DNA of 64,000 nt from Emydura subglobosa (GCA_007922225.1 ML679958.1:52842838-52906837), one strand, 5' to 3'. Shown: positions 23,541-35,399, counted from the stretch's first letter. The notes: generated from the sequence alone by a model not told the origin. A program made the numbers and translations.

Positions 23541-24680
23541 AAACAGAGTTCAAGGTAAAGACCATTCACCTACACAAGAATGATGAAAGAGCATCTAGGA
23601 AGAGATGGAAGAGCACACATGCTTAATGTTTACTAGAGAGTGTTTGCTCCGGTTCTGGTTTAAAGAAAACATGTATACAGTAATATGGCACCTTTTTATT
23701 GGACTACCAAATGGACTAATGTACATTCATACACAGTCAGGGCCAGAAAAAAGTCCCATTTTTAAAAGGTGGCATTTTATATGAAATATATTTTTGATAT
23801 ACATTGGTCAACGCATCGTAGTTCATCTTATAAAACTAGGGCCCTACCAAATTCATGATCCATTTTAGTCAATTTCATGGTCATAGGATTTGATGAAGAT
23901 ATTGAAGAACAACTTAAAGACCTGATTCTATCAATGCAATGCTGGTTTAACACCCCATATGGGAAAACAGAGTCACATTGATGTCCCAGGTGGTTAAATC
24001 AGCATAGCTCCATTGACTTCAATTCTGTTATTGATGTCAATGGAGCTAAGCTAATTTACACTTTTTGAGAATCAGGCAAATAATGGAATAAATTCTATGA
24101 CAGATGGAAAATAATCTGTCCATAAAGAGTTAAAATCATTGCAGATGGTCCCATGTGAAGGAGAGGTTGCTGAACTAGTGAGCAGCTAAGGCAATCAGCC
24201 TACATTGACTTTAAGGAGGTGGCATTTTGTCAGTTTAATGAGTGCCATCAGACTTGTGTTGGACCCCTATTGTTATGCAGACTAACCTTAATCATGAAAC
24301 AGCAGGAAGCACTGAACAAAATAAAAGGTGAGCTATAAAATGTCAGCTGCCTTCTCTATTGAGCAAGGAGACTTTAGATAAAAGAGAATTCAGGGCCCAG
24401 CAGGGTTGTAGTGAAACTGAGTTTACCCACCTTACTTTGGAAACCATAGTGGGATTGGTCCACTGTTGGAACAGTGACAGAAACAGAAGTGTGGAGTCTG
24501 TCAATGTTTATAGATGAGTATGGAGAGTTTTGACTTAAGAAAGACTTGTTTCAGCTCTGCAAAGAAGCCTAAACTGTGCTGATTTTTTTCTTTAATATCT
24601 ATCTGTGTTCAGACCTAACACTGCAGGCACTGAACATAATAATAGTAGACCAGAACAGGGATTTGATACTCATGGGCAGT
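23541..24680. other. Non-coding block with a palindromic element
   Basis: At 23,930-24,078 is a palindromic element: AGCATAGCTCCATTGACTTC is mirrored by GATGTCAATGGAGCTAAGCT, with flanking GATTCTATCA and TTGAGAATCAGG. Nothing else is recognised. Confidence 0.5.
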
Positions 24681-25205
24681 GGGTCTACAAGCCCCGAGAC
24701 AGCGGCAGTAGCCGGCCTCTCCACTGAAGCAGGCAGGAGTTGGGGTGCAGGCAGTGGCGAGCCTGGGGCCAGAGTGGGTTGGTGCTGTGGCGCAGCATGG
24801 GCTGGCAGTACTCTGAGGGCTGGGGTACTCAGGCTGCCGGCATTCTGGGGCCTGGGTCAGGGTGGGCTGGTGCTGTGGTGTAGCGTGGGCTGGCGGCACC
24901 CCAGGGTCTGGGGCAGATTGGCCAGCCCAAGGCCTGGTTGGGTCCTTGCTGGTGCACTCTGGAAGGTGGAGGGGTGGGGGCTGGTGTGTAGGAAGGCCAG
25001 CCTGGGGCCAGGGTGGGTTGGGGCAGATCAGCTTTGGAGCACGGGCTCTCGTGACGCTCCAGCTGCCTGGTGCTGAGGCACTCCGGCACTGGGCACCCAG
25101 CCACCCTGGCTGCTGTATTCAGGCCACCCGGGGTGGGGCTTTGATGGGAGAGGGGAAAGAAGGGGTGGGGCTTCAGGTGGAAGGGGCAAAGCCAGGAGGC
25201 TAACC
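24681..25205. repeat. G-rich degenerate tandem block
   Basis: The plus strand is strongly G-rich compared with both flanks. It repeats a loose unit of about 60 bp: GGCCTGGGTCAGGGTGGGCT, GGTGCTGTGGTGTAGCGTGG; compare 24,762-24,800, 24,845-24,895 and 24,990-25,020. Overlapping frames of 94-166 aa exist on both strands, as expected from GC-rich repetitive DNA. I regard this as a transposon-internal or minisatellite remnant and not as a gene. Confidence 0.5.
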
Positions 25206-25461
25206 TCCCCATATGGGCAGTTCACAAGCTGCCCATGCTGATACTGATTTCCTGACTCAGGAAATACACTCAGTGAAATCATCAAGAGATTTCCCTGACC
25301 CAGGAGTCCAAATCATTCCCTAATTTATTAATCTGAGTCTGTGTCTATAAGAAAGGGATGTTTGAGTCCAAAGCGTCCTTACAAATTTCTTGCAAATCTC
25401 AACATCATTTATTTTTTTAGTCAATAAAAGGTACATTATCTACATCATAGACAATCCATAA

Positions 25462-25790
25462 TTGAAGAGTCAAAGAGTCCTAAAGTTTAAGGCCAGAAAG
25501 GATCACCACAGCATCAGTCTGACCTCCTATATTTCTCAGGCCATTAAACACCATCCCACACCAAACCCAACAACTAGAATTAGACCAAAGTATTACAGCA
25601 CTCAAGAGACTAAACTATTGAGTGCAACAGACAGGGAACAGCAAGGACCAAGGTGCACAAATGCCCAAGGCCCTGTAATAGCAGGGAGTTGATTAAGTGA
25701 ATCATGTATATTGTCATCAATCTCTGGCAAATTGCTATCGGTGGGGGAAATGTGCACAAGGACTAAAGGGAGAACATAGTCCAAACTGTT
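25462..25790 (-). repeat. CR1-type LINE 3' end
   Basis: The plus strand reads GTTTAAGGCCAGAAAGGATC, then CATCAGTCTGACCTCCTATA and TCAGGCCATTAAACACC, the antisense of a CR1-group 3' terminus common in turtles and crocodilians. The region to 25,790 appears to be the adjoining 3' part. The 76-aa and 60-aa frames here are chance. Confidence 0.6.
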
Positions 25791-27690
25791 TAAAAGAATT
25801 CTAACTATAAAGTTTTCAGGCTCTCACTCTGCTTCTTTTCATTGGCATTGATGAGAATTAATCCCAGCCTTGTTCTCCAACCCATTACATAGATAATGGA
25901 TTAGGATTTACTGTAAATTATAGCAAGCTGTAAGCCTTTTACAAAATGGGTACCTAAATTACATTGCCTAATCTAAAAGGAGGTCCACAGGAGTGATGAT
26001 GTGTACACTGCACCGGTAGGATAGAGTTTTCAAAAGCGTTCAGCATTGACCTAACTCTGCTCCTATTAAAGTCAATGATAAAACTCCGGTTGACTTTAAT
26101 AGGAGCAGAGTTAAACCAGTGCTGAGTGCTATAGAAAGCACTCTGCACTAATGCTATTGATATTCTATATTTTATTATTGTTTGTCATGCAGCCAAAAGT
26201 GTACCAGGTGTCTTACAAAAAAAAGAAGTCCCTGTTATAGCTACTCATACGCTTTGCTGTTTTGGTTGTATATAATGTGGATCTGGTTATACATCTATGA
26301 AGATCATTTTTGCAAAATGGAAACAGTTTGGTCTATGTCATAATATATGTGTTGCCAGATATGGGGCCCCTGTTTCTGTTGTGATGTTTTAATGCTACCA
26401 CTTCATAAATAGTTCCAGAGTTTGTCCTTATTCTTAATTCACATGGTGCATATATTTGAATCCATTTCGTAGTATCTTTCTTTCCTCCACAATTATGCAG
26501 CCTTCTTAGGCATACAACTGATAGTTAGAGTAGAATGCAGCTGCTTGAATTGTAATCAGCACAAAATGGATTGACCATATTACATCAATCTTGGCTCATC
26601 AGCTGGCAGCAGCCCTGGAGTTTTCATAGAGCTGTATAAAAATTTACCAATTTCTTGGATATTTTGACCCCTTACATTCCAAGTTAAAATAATCTGAAGC
26701 AGGCTTCCATGACATGTCACTTTAGGAAGCTGTTCTTTAGTAGTTATGTGCTGCTTCAGAAAATTAGCTGCCAAGAGATATTTTGAGGAATACATCAATG
26801 AAAGGTAGATTGGTTTGCTTTTTCCTCCATTTTAGGTACTTGGGACATTTCATTTACAAAGCCACTATATTCTGTTCTTTCCTGCACTGTTTTCCTCTAG
26901 TAAGGGTTCAGAACCAAAATTTTAGCTGTGACCACCCCTAAATTTCAGGGGATTTCTAACCCACAGCTGGATCTGGATCAGAATTTCAGTGCAGATCCCT
27001 ATTTCTTTAACAGGCTCAACTAGAATCCCAGCTCTGAATATCCTGAATTCTGAGGTGTTTGAGATTCACATGTGGTTCTGAATTTGGTGAACTGGGCTTA
27101 CATTTACTTTCTTTCTTTCACTTGCATATATACTTCTAAATAACTATACTTCCACTTACGTTAATAACCTTGTATACTCATTTCATGTTAACATCTCTTT
27201 AAAATGTGTAAAATGTAGAGATGTATGGAGTTTGAACTGCTCTGGTAGAACCAAGGCCGAGAGAATACTTTGGCATTACTTTCTGGCACATACTTTGTAC
27301 TTGTTTCTTCATATGCATTGACTTTTGTTGTGGTTCACTATACCAAATCCAGACTATTAGCATAGCTATAGCTGGGTTTCACCATCAAATGATCTGGGTT
27401 ACCTGTGGCAACTATGACAAGTATGTATCCATCTTTGATCATCCACACTGCAGAGAAACTGCTAGATATCATATTATTTGTGGGGTAGAGAGTCCCCTAA
27501 TTTTTAAGTAAATTTACATGGTATAATTACATCTGTCTTTTGTTCCCATTTGAACTGTCTGATTTACAGTGTACTCAGGGGGATTTCTTTGAACTTACAA
27601 CAGAAGTTTGAATAACAAACAACTATTATTTATTGTTTGTGTTATATTACTGCCTGGTGGGTCTAAGTGCAATTCAGGACCCAGTTTCTG
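25791..27690. other. Non-coding block with a palindromic element
   Basis: Apart from the palindrome at 26,024-26,143 no gene or clear repeat is supported. 26,920-27,090 may be a diverged AT-rich dispersed element. Confidence 0.45.
26024..26143. repeat. Palindromic element, best-preserved copy
   Basis: TAACTCTGCTCCTATTAAAG, TCAATG is mirrored almost exactly by TTGACTTTAATAGGAGCAGA, GTTA, with outer arms TTTTCAAAAGCGTTCAGCA and CAGTGCTGAGTGCTATAGAAA. The inner arms match without error over about 25 bp. It can form a long stable hairpin, and it is the best copy of the family seen at 4,996 and 15,231. Confidence 0.75.
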
Positions 27691-27905
27691 AGGTGCTGTG
27701 AATAATAATAAGAGATGGTCCCTGCCCCAAAGAATTTACAGTTTAAGTAGACAAGATAGATAGAGGGTGGAAGAAAGGAAATAATATCCCCATTTTGCAA
27801 GTGGGAACTGAGAGAGAAAGAGAGAGAGAGATAGAGAGATTAAGTAACATGCCCAAGGTCACAGATGAAGTCAATGGAAGGCGCTGAAGCCAGATCTCCT
27901 AGAAT
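27690..27905 (+). repeat. MIR/L2-type relic with GA microsatellite
   Basis: TGGTCCCTGCCCCAAAGAAT, TTACAGTTTAAG, then CCCCATTTTGCAAGTGGGAA, an expanded GA tract at 27,808-27,838, and TAACATGCCCAAGGTCACAG. The order is that of an old SINE/L2 3' tail whose purine stretch has expanded into a microsatellite. Confidence 0.55.
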
Positions 27906-28297
27906 AACTCTGATATGATGACTGGGAAAATTATGTGTTGCATACTGGGCCAAATTTATTCTTAGTGTAATTCGACTACAGATTTTGTTATATTTTCCAT
28001 AAGTAATCTCAGGATATTTGAAGCAGGAGGGGAAAAAATTAAATGCCATAGCTATTTATGTGATAATCAAATGGAAACATAAAACAGATGTTCAGAACAT
28101 GTGCTTACCAAAGGGAGAAGTTCTTTGGCAACATAAGCAATAAGTCTGTGACAAATCAAAAGGCTTCTCCCCTTCACCTTTTCAATTTTGTTTGTTGAGT
28201 AAAGAAAGTAGCAGAAGTGTTTCACATACATCTTTGCACTGAAAGATAATTTCCTGCATTTAACAGAATACTTGCTAAAATCTCGGGTCAGAGGGTA

Positions 28298-28560
28298 GCT
28301 TGCTGGAAGGTGCTCAGATTATTTTATGGCTGTTCTGTTGCCCAGCATATTTCTATTTTACAATCGTATCAATATGCTGCATTGATATGATAATGACTCA
28401 TGAACAGCTTTTGTACTTGCAAGCATCATGTACCTGTCAAAGGTTTGCACTTACAGGGAATCCTAATTATTCTATGGAATTAACAAAGATCTATCTTATC
28501 TCATCCAGCAAAAGTTCAATAGCACTTGCAGAGCAATTCTTGGCAGCACCAATTTATGAA
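28298..28560. repeat. Dispersed repeat, copy 2 of a pair
   Basis: This is the partner of 22,500-22,770 in the same orientation. It carries a 128-aa plus-strand frame that is not conserved in the first copy, so the frame is probably chance. Confidence 0.6.
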
Positions 28561-29769
28561 ATTCAAGTAGTGCAAAATCAGCTTCCATCTGTTAGCACAG
28601 ATAAAGCAACAGTTAATACATTGAAAAGATCAAGTAAGCATATTGGCCAACATTCAGTAATTACAAGTAATTGCAAGAAACTATAGTCTCCTTGCCTAAA
28701 GAATATTTTCCTCAAGTCAGAGGAAGGGGGAAAAGGAGACAAAAGTTATTTCTGTGAACTTGTTCAAGAATATTGTTTCCCAGAGGGTCCTTGTGATCCT
28801 ATATTATATAGCTATAACAGATGTGTCTATTTAAAATAAACACTAAATAGAACTGCTGAACAGCTGTATTGATTATAAGATAACATTTTGGCTAACACCT
28901 GCTGGTGGTAAGGGTATATCTGTATTCTGTTTCCAGTACAGTTATCTTGGAAGTGAAATTTTAACAGACATGGCAACTCTCTATCACCTGTAAAAAGGTA
29001 AAGTAGCTCAGGCCTGCATGAGACCAAATGGGAAAAAGAGAATTTTCTAAATAGTTTCCTTAGCTAGAAGGCAAAAAGGCTGTAATAAGGGAGAGGAAAA
29101 AATAGGAAGGTATTTCTCCTACAATGGGAATGTGTCTTTGGTTAATACGGGTTGTAGAGCTGTGTCACAACAGTATCACACTGTAACCCTATTTTCTTTA
29201 ACAACCATTTGTAGAAATGGATAAGGAAGGAGATCCTACACTTGAACCTTTAGATTACTCATTGATATTGCATTCCTCTTTTACTGATGTCAGTGGTGAG
29301 TACTCAGCACTGCATACTATTGTGTTGACAGTATTGTTATAGAGATCTATTTTAATGTTTTGGACACTATTCCTTTAGGAAGAATAGAAGGAGCAAGCCT
29401 GGTTTTGAAGTGAAACAGAAAAGAGAAGACCACTGAGATGTGAGAAAGCATGGCAATTAGGGATTAGGACAGCCATTCTATTTGCTAGACAGCAGTAGGG
29501 AGGTGAGCAATCTCTGCTTGACTAGAGCATCCCCTTGGCACTGCTTGAACTTCTAAAGCAAGAATCCACCAGCATTGTGGTACAAAGAGATTACACAATG
29601 GTCTCTAGCGCATGGAAGTTTGAATGTAAATCCCCCTGATATATCCTTTATTTTAGGAAAAGTTATATCTTCTAGAAAAAGTCTTAATAGAGTCTCTCAC
29701 TGTTTGGATTCTACCATCAGGTCTTTGACTTAAATTAGTAGTAGTATTACGTCAAGGATCTCTAGTCAG
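28561..29769. other. Non-coding block
   Basis: No gene, RNA gene or clear repeat is supported. Confidence 0.5.
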
Positions 29770-30252
29770 AGACTAGGACCCTAATGTGCTAGATACTATA
29801 AAACACAGAACAAAAAGACAGTCCATGTCATAAAGAGCATACAATTTACACATAAGACAAGATACAGCAAATGGATACAGGCAGACTGAGGAATTTGAGG
29901 AAACAATGAGACAGTATTGATCAGCATGAAAGGCAGTGATATCAGTGCATCAACAGCCTACCTGTTGTCAATTTTATGGCAAAGAAAAGATTTAAGGATG
30001 GATTTGAAAGAGTATAATAAGTCAGTTTTGCAGATGTTCACAGGGAGCTTCTCCCAAGCATGGGGGACAGCATGGGAGAAAGCTCAGACGTGCTTGTTTG
30101 AAAATTTAGAGTCTGGCATCATGGGCCAATGAGAGGTGACAGTTGACATCTCAGTAGTAAATGAGAGATTAGGGGTAGGGTGAATATGGGCTGTGAAGGG
30201 CCTTGAAAGTGAAGACAAGTAGTTTATGTTTGATGCAATAGTAAAGGGGGAG
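29770..30252 (-). mobile_element. L2-like LINE, 3' part, left of the solo LTR
   Basis: The antisense text AAAGACAGTCCATGTCATAA, AGAGCATACAATTTA marks an L2-type 3' end. It is followed by ORF2-derived DNA: GGGGGACAGCATGGGAGAAA, GCTC and GGGCCTTGAAAGTGAAGAC. The element runs on the minus strand and continues past the LTR at 31,370. The split is exactly at the LTR target duplication. It is decayed and has no long ORF. Confidence 0.65.
30248..30252. repeat. Target site duplication, left (GGGAG)
   Basis: The five bases GGGAG precede the LTR and are repeated directly after it at 31,365-31,369. A 5-bp duplication is usual for Gypsy-type integrases. Confidence 0.85.
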
Positions 30253-31364
30253 TGTTATATGGCCGTCCTCTCCGCCCGGGTCGCTGTCCTCGGGTCCAGA
30301 CTCTGGGAGAGGCCACAGCGCCTTCCTGAAAGGGGAACAGTTAGCCCTCTTGTGCGGCTCTTAGCCCGGCCCTTAGGCAGGGTGGGCGAGCAAGCCGTCT
30401 ATCGCCCCGGCCTTTAGGCATGGCGGGCGAGCAGTGGGTCCACTCTCTGGAGCGGTAGGGAGGAGGAGGCTCCCCGGTGTGGCTAGGGAAGGGGGGAGGG
30501 GAATGCAGGCCCACGCATCTCCACTGTGCCCCAGCCCAGGTCCCTAGCAGTGGCAAAGGCATTTGCCACTGAGTCGGCGGGGCTCCCGCCACAACACGCT
30601 GATGGGATCCTTTCCCCAGACTCAGCCACTGTCTATGGCAGTCCCTGGGCCACTTCCTTCCCATATCCCCAGGTACCTGTCTCTTCAGGGTCCTCGGGGT
30701 CGCTGGGGTACTCGGTACGGGGTAGGCTCACCAGTCCCACCTCATCCACAGGTGGCAAGGCAGGGAGCTCTTCTGCGAGGGGCAGCTCCTCCAGGTCAGA
30801 GGGCTCGGGGGTTGGCTCGGCCTCAGGCAGCTCGCCCAGGTCCTATCCCATCTCCGGAGGTTCGGTGTCTAGCAGCTCCTCCAGGTCTCGTCCAGCCTCA
30901 GGGGGTATCTCCCACCCGGGTTGCTCAGGGGTCTCAGTCCAGTCCCGGGGTTCTGGTAGCTCGTTCCAGTCACTCTGGCCAGGTGGCCTGGTCCAGCTTC
31001 CCGAGGGCCCTACCCAGTCTCCTGGCCCTGAGGCAAGATCGGGGAATGGTCGGGTTCTCTGCTCAGGGAGGCAAGCGTCCCTGGGGTCAGCTTGGCTCCA
31101 CTCCGGCCTCAGCCGGCGGGTTCACACGTCTGCCTCCAGCGGCAGTCTCTCCCCGACTGAGCTCTGGGGCCTGTCTTTTATATTGCCCCTTCCGGTAGGG
31201 GCTCCGCCCCACAGTCGCTGATTGGGTGGGCCGGGCATTCCTATCCCAGCCCGGCCTTTCTGTTGCTGGGCATACTTGTCTGCTGGGCCTGTTTCTGTCC
31301 AGCCAGGCTGCTGTGGCACTTCCTCGTGTCCAGGCTCTGGGGGAGGCCACAGCGCCCTCCTACA
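30253..31364 (-). mobile_element. Solo LTR of the Gmr1-like Gypsy family
   Basis: The plus strand reads TGTTATATGGCC...GCCCTCCTACA; on the element strand it starts TGTAGGAGGGCGCTGTGGCC and ends in ACA. It shares blocks with the LTRs of the 41-48 kb element, including the GAGGCCACAGCGCC block near both ends, a TATA box (31,177-31,184, minus strand), and CAGTGGCAAAGGCATTTGCC as in the 47 kb LTR. Only about two units of the 43-bp tandem repeat are present. The internal region is absent, and matching 5-bp duplications flank it, so this is recombination down to one LTR. The 231-aa and 211-aa plus-strand frames inside it are antisense to the LTR. Confidence 0.85.
31177..31184 (-). promoter_or_regulatory. 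TATA box of the solo LTR
   Basis: ATATAAAA on the minus strand, 181 bp from the LTR's own 5' end. The same position relative to the downstream sense frame is seen in the other three LTRs. Confidence 0.55.
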
Positions 31365-31369
31365 GGGAG
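31365..31369. repeat. Target site duplication, right (GGGAG)
   Basis: Direct copy of the GGGAG at 30,248-30,252. Removing one copy together with the LTR rejoins the L2-like LINE without a gap. Confidence 0.85.
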
Positions 31370-32830
31370 CCAAAGGAGGGATTCAAAGCAGTGGGCTAAG
31401 AAAAAGATCTTTGCAGCAGCATTCTGAAAGGATATAAGCAGGGCAAAATTGTATTTGTCAAGGCCAGGGAGAAGGATGTTGTAGTAATCAAACTGTGAGA
31501 TGAGGGCCTAGATGAAAGTTTTTATTGTTTGAATGCATAGGAAATACCCTAGTGTAGAGATGTGATGCATGAAGAATCTGCAAGGTTAGGTCATAGCCTG
31601 GATGTTGGGACTTAGACAGATGTACAAGTCAGAGATGACAAGTAGGTTATGGGTATGAGCAACAGGCAGGATGTTGGTGTTGTCCACAGGGATCAAGAAA
31701 GGCAGTGGAGGGACAGATTAAGAGCTCTGTTTTAGCCATGTTGAATTTGAGCTGATGGTAAGACATCCACAAGGAGATGTTAGAGAGAGGCCAACATTTT
31801 AGATTGGCGAGAAGGAGACGGATCTGGTGTAGAGAGACCTGTAAATTGAAAGAATAGAGGTAGTAATTGGAATTGTGTTTGCAGATGAGATTGCCCAGAG
31901 AAAAAGTATAAAAGAGGGAGAGAAAGGGACAAGAAAGAGAGCCCTATGGAACCCCCACAGAAAACTGGAGGGGGGACGAGAGAGATCCTTCAAAGGACAT
32001 GGTGAAGGAGTGATTAGAGAGGTAGGAAGAATACCGGGAAAGGAAGGATATGGAAGCTAAGCCTTTGATTTCAAGAATAGCATGGTCGACTATATTAAAG
32101 GCAGCAGACAGGTCAAGCATGTGGATGAAGTACTGATTCTAAGCTTTGGCTGGGAATAGGTCATTAAAGACTGTTGAGAGCAGTTTCGGAGGAGTGCAAG
32201 GGGTAGTAAGCCACACTGGAAAGGATCTTGGATGGAAATGGAAGTGAGAAACTCCAGACAGCAATTTTAGACAGCACTTTCAATTATCTTAGAGATGAAT
32301 GGGAGAAAGGAGATGGGGAAGAAGATGGAGGGGAAAGTGGGGTCACGTGTGGGGTTTATTAAGATGGGAGGAAAGAGCCAGAGGAGAGTAAGAGGCTAAG
32401 GATAAGAGTAAGGGTGGGGATGAGAGTGGGTACAAGGGAGATCAGGAGATGGGATGGGAGACACTGGGGCACATGGATTAGACGAGGAAAGCAAATGAGG
32501 AAGTTCTGCATCTCTGACAGGGAAGAAAGAGGAGAGAATTGTAGGGGCTAGGAAAAGGAAGGTGAGCTGAGAGGAAACGGAAGGCCTTTTTCATACTTTT
32601 TCAATTTTCTCTTGCAAGAAATTGATGAAATCCTGTGCAGAGTGAGCAGTGGCAGGGAGGATTTGAGAAGTGAGTCAAAGGCGGCAGAAAGGCAGTTGGG
32701 ATTGCAGGCCTGGGACTCAATTAAATTGGAAAAGTAGAGTTGTTTAGCCAGGAATATGGCAGTCTGAGTGGGTAGAGGACAAATTTATAGAGTAGGAAGT
32801 CAGCCTGGTCATGGAATTCAGTTATGGAAA
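31370..32830 (-). mobile_element. L2-like LINE, RT region, right of the solo LTR
   Basis: On the minus strand, frames give a decayed LINE reverse transcriptase. Around 31,993-31,850 comes GFHRALFLVPFSPSFILFLW, in the place of the conserved GVPQGS-type block, followed by SIYRSLYTRSVSF. At about 32,095-32,070 is FNIVDHAILEI, in the place of the RT block with the first catalytic Asp. Stops and frameshifts are frequent. The reading continues the element at 29,770-30,252. The 5' limit near 32,830 is approximate. Confidence 0.65.
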
Positions 32831-33287
32831 GAGTTATTCCTGCCTGTACTAGCAAAATATCTAGTATTCTGACTTGAGGTTTTTGTTTTTTTGTTTGTTT
32901 GTAATAGATAATTGGTGAAACTATGCCCTTTTGAATGAACAATTTTGAATTGCTGCATCTTTCTCATGTTTTTTGTTTGGCTACACAGATTTTCCCCAAT
33001 CTATACCCTGAAACAAAAGATTAGGCTGCCACGTTAGCAATCTGCCTTTAAGATTATGGGTGGACTGTAGCCATCATAAATCTTTTGGTTGAAAAATAAA
33101 TAAAATTGGAATTTACTGCTGACATGCAACTGTTGTTTTCTTATTTAGTGGACTCTGTGTTCCAAACATAATATCTATTTAAAAATCAAATTAAAGGGAC
33201 ATTGTTAGTTAAAGTAGTCTCCAAACTTAGGTTTGGTCAAATAAAAATTTTGCCAACTCTGAAATTAATAGAAAAGTTTTCATTAGA
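32831..33287. other. Non-coding block
   Basis: No feature recognised; it includes a (GTTT)-like run near 32,880-32,905. Confidence 0.45.
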
Positions 33288-33905
33288 GCTGGTCAAATTT
33301 TTGTAATGAAAATCTCTGACTGAAAAATGGGGTTTCATACAAAACTTTCTGTTTTTTGTAGGAAAATCTCATTTTCAATCAAGTGTTCTGATGGGAAATT
33401 TAGTTGTGAATGAAATTTTCATTTTGTTTTGCATTTTGAAAATTAAAACATTTCTGAAATGTCATATCTTTCCTCCCCCCCCTTTTTCATTTTTTTTTTT
33501 TGCTAGCAAGTGCAAGAGAGTGAATGTCTAGTGTTTTGTTTATTTGTTTGGGTTTGGGGGGGATGCAGTCACTTCTTTTTTCTTTTTTAACCTTTTGCTG
33601 TTACTCCTCTGTAACTTTTGCAAATGTTCTCCACTTAAGAAAAGTTGTGGATTTCTAAAAGAAAAAAAAAAGAAACACTAATTTGCCTGTTTTCAAAACT
33701 TGAGGAAATTTGGAATGTTTGAGAGGGAAAAGGTAAAAATTAAGGAAAAAAGAAGAAAAAAGAAATGAAGAAAATATAAAACAGTTCAAAATATTGTTTT
33801 GTGAAAAACTTTGAGAAAAAAAATCTATTTGGACCCCAACAAAACAGAAAACTTCATGATTTCAACATGTTTTGCAAAATTGTTTTCTCTTTTTTGACCC
33901 GCCTT
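33288..33905. repeat. AT-rich inverted-repeat element
   Basis: AGCTGGTCAAATTTTTGTAA, TGAAAA at the left is loosely mirrored by CAAAATTGTTTTCTCTTTTT, TGACCCGCC at the right. Similar AT-rich ends occur at 56,800-56,965 and 63,085-63,215. It is a probable non-autonomous DNA element; the interior is low complexity. Confidence 0.4.
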
Positions 33906-35399
33906 AGTTTTCAAGCTTATTTTTTAATTCACTGCAAATAGGTGGCTTGGGGGTTTAGATTTAATATTCTCTGACAGTGTTTGAATCTGACACATTTCAG
34001 TATCTTATTAGTGTAACCACAAAATAAAATTGACTAAAAACAAAAGTAAAATTGATTAGATAATTGTCTTTTTCTGAGATATATGAAATGCAAAAGGTTA
34101 AGACATCAGCCTTGGTAAAAATGAACTTTACAAATATCATGTAGCAGTTTTATTCACATAAAATACTATTAATAACACAGGCAAGGTTTCTTTTCTGAGC
34201 TATATATATTTTTAACCTGTTTCTTTAAAACCACAAACTAATTTTGCTTAGACTATCTAATAACTTTCAGACGGCAGTGACTTCAATCGTTACTGGTATG
34301 GATTCGAACTGATAGCTTAGAAGTGAAATCTACTCTATATCTTAGTCTCAATCTTTGAACAATCCAGTCCCCCCTGAATCCACTGACAACTTAATAACAT
34401 TCACATGATACATTTTTCCTATGATCTATGTATTAATTGCTCCATCATTGTAATCTCTGCTGTGGCATTTCTAGGATGAGCTGAGGTTTGTAAAGGAAGT
34501 TTTGAGGTATACCAATATGCTGGGAATCTGGTTGCAACCTCATTGCAGTAAGGCTTGAAAACTTAAAACAGATACTAACAGTTAAATTCTCAGCTGAGGT
34601 ATATCACATGGAGTGACCCCAATTTACACCAGCCAAGTATATGATTCTGTATATCTGAAAGCAAAATACCTCCAAGAAAGAACATCCTTGACTTTATAAC
34701 ATTTTCATTTGTAAAAACCAAACAAATTTACATTCTTGTTACATTCTTGGCATAATTAGGGACGCTCTGGGTTCCCTTGTGCTCAGCACTGAATGAGTGA
34801 ACGCAGAAGGCAAAGCACATCCACCTACCCACCTACTTTGGTACCAAGGTACCAAACTTCTAAGTACGACTACTCCAGCAGGCTGGCAAAGTTGCTCAAA
34901 TAGCCTACCTGCTGGGAGTCTGGGAAGAGAGAACGCTGCACCCTATATAAGGGTGGTACAGCAACCACACTCCTCCTCCATTCCTGAAGACATTATAACA
35001 GCTCCTGCTCAGTACTGTAGCTCTTTGCCTTAATTGAACACTTCCACTGCTGCTGAAAGTACCTGGTACACTTGGGAAAGACCCACCTTCCTGTCCTGCT
35101 GAAGATAAAAATTGTATGTCTGAATACTGTGATAATAAGGCTATTAACATTCTGGTGCTGGATTCTAAGGACCAATTTCAGAGGTAAGTCTAACGAAATC
35201 TAAATTAGTTTAACTCATTCCTTCTGAAGCGTGTAAGTTACACCAGTCTAGACTCCTTAAAGTCTTGTCTAGACTAGAAAAAAGCTGTCTCTTTTAAGCG
35301 TGTTGGCTAACAAATTTTAGTTAAGTACTCATTAAAAACATGTTACCACCTAGTTTTAATCCCTGGTCAGCCCTAGAGGGGAAGATTTAGATTATATCT
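33906..35399. other. Non-coding block
   Basis: No gene supported. A diverged palindromic unit is at 34,582-34,640 (CTCAGCTGAGGTATATCACA, then AATTTACACCAGCC). 35,260-35,345 resembles an end of a hAT-like element (GTCTTGTCTAGACTAG). Confidence 0.4.

Noticed and set aside
24576..25285. Cluster of ORFs of 80-166 aa on both strands
   Set aside because: All fall in a G-rich degenerate tandem block where stops are rare by composition.
28300..28686. 128-aa plus-strand ORF
   Set aside because: Lies largely in a dispersed repeat; the related copy at 22.5 kb does not keep the frame.
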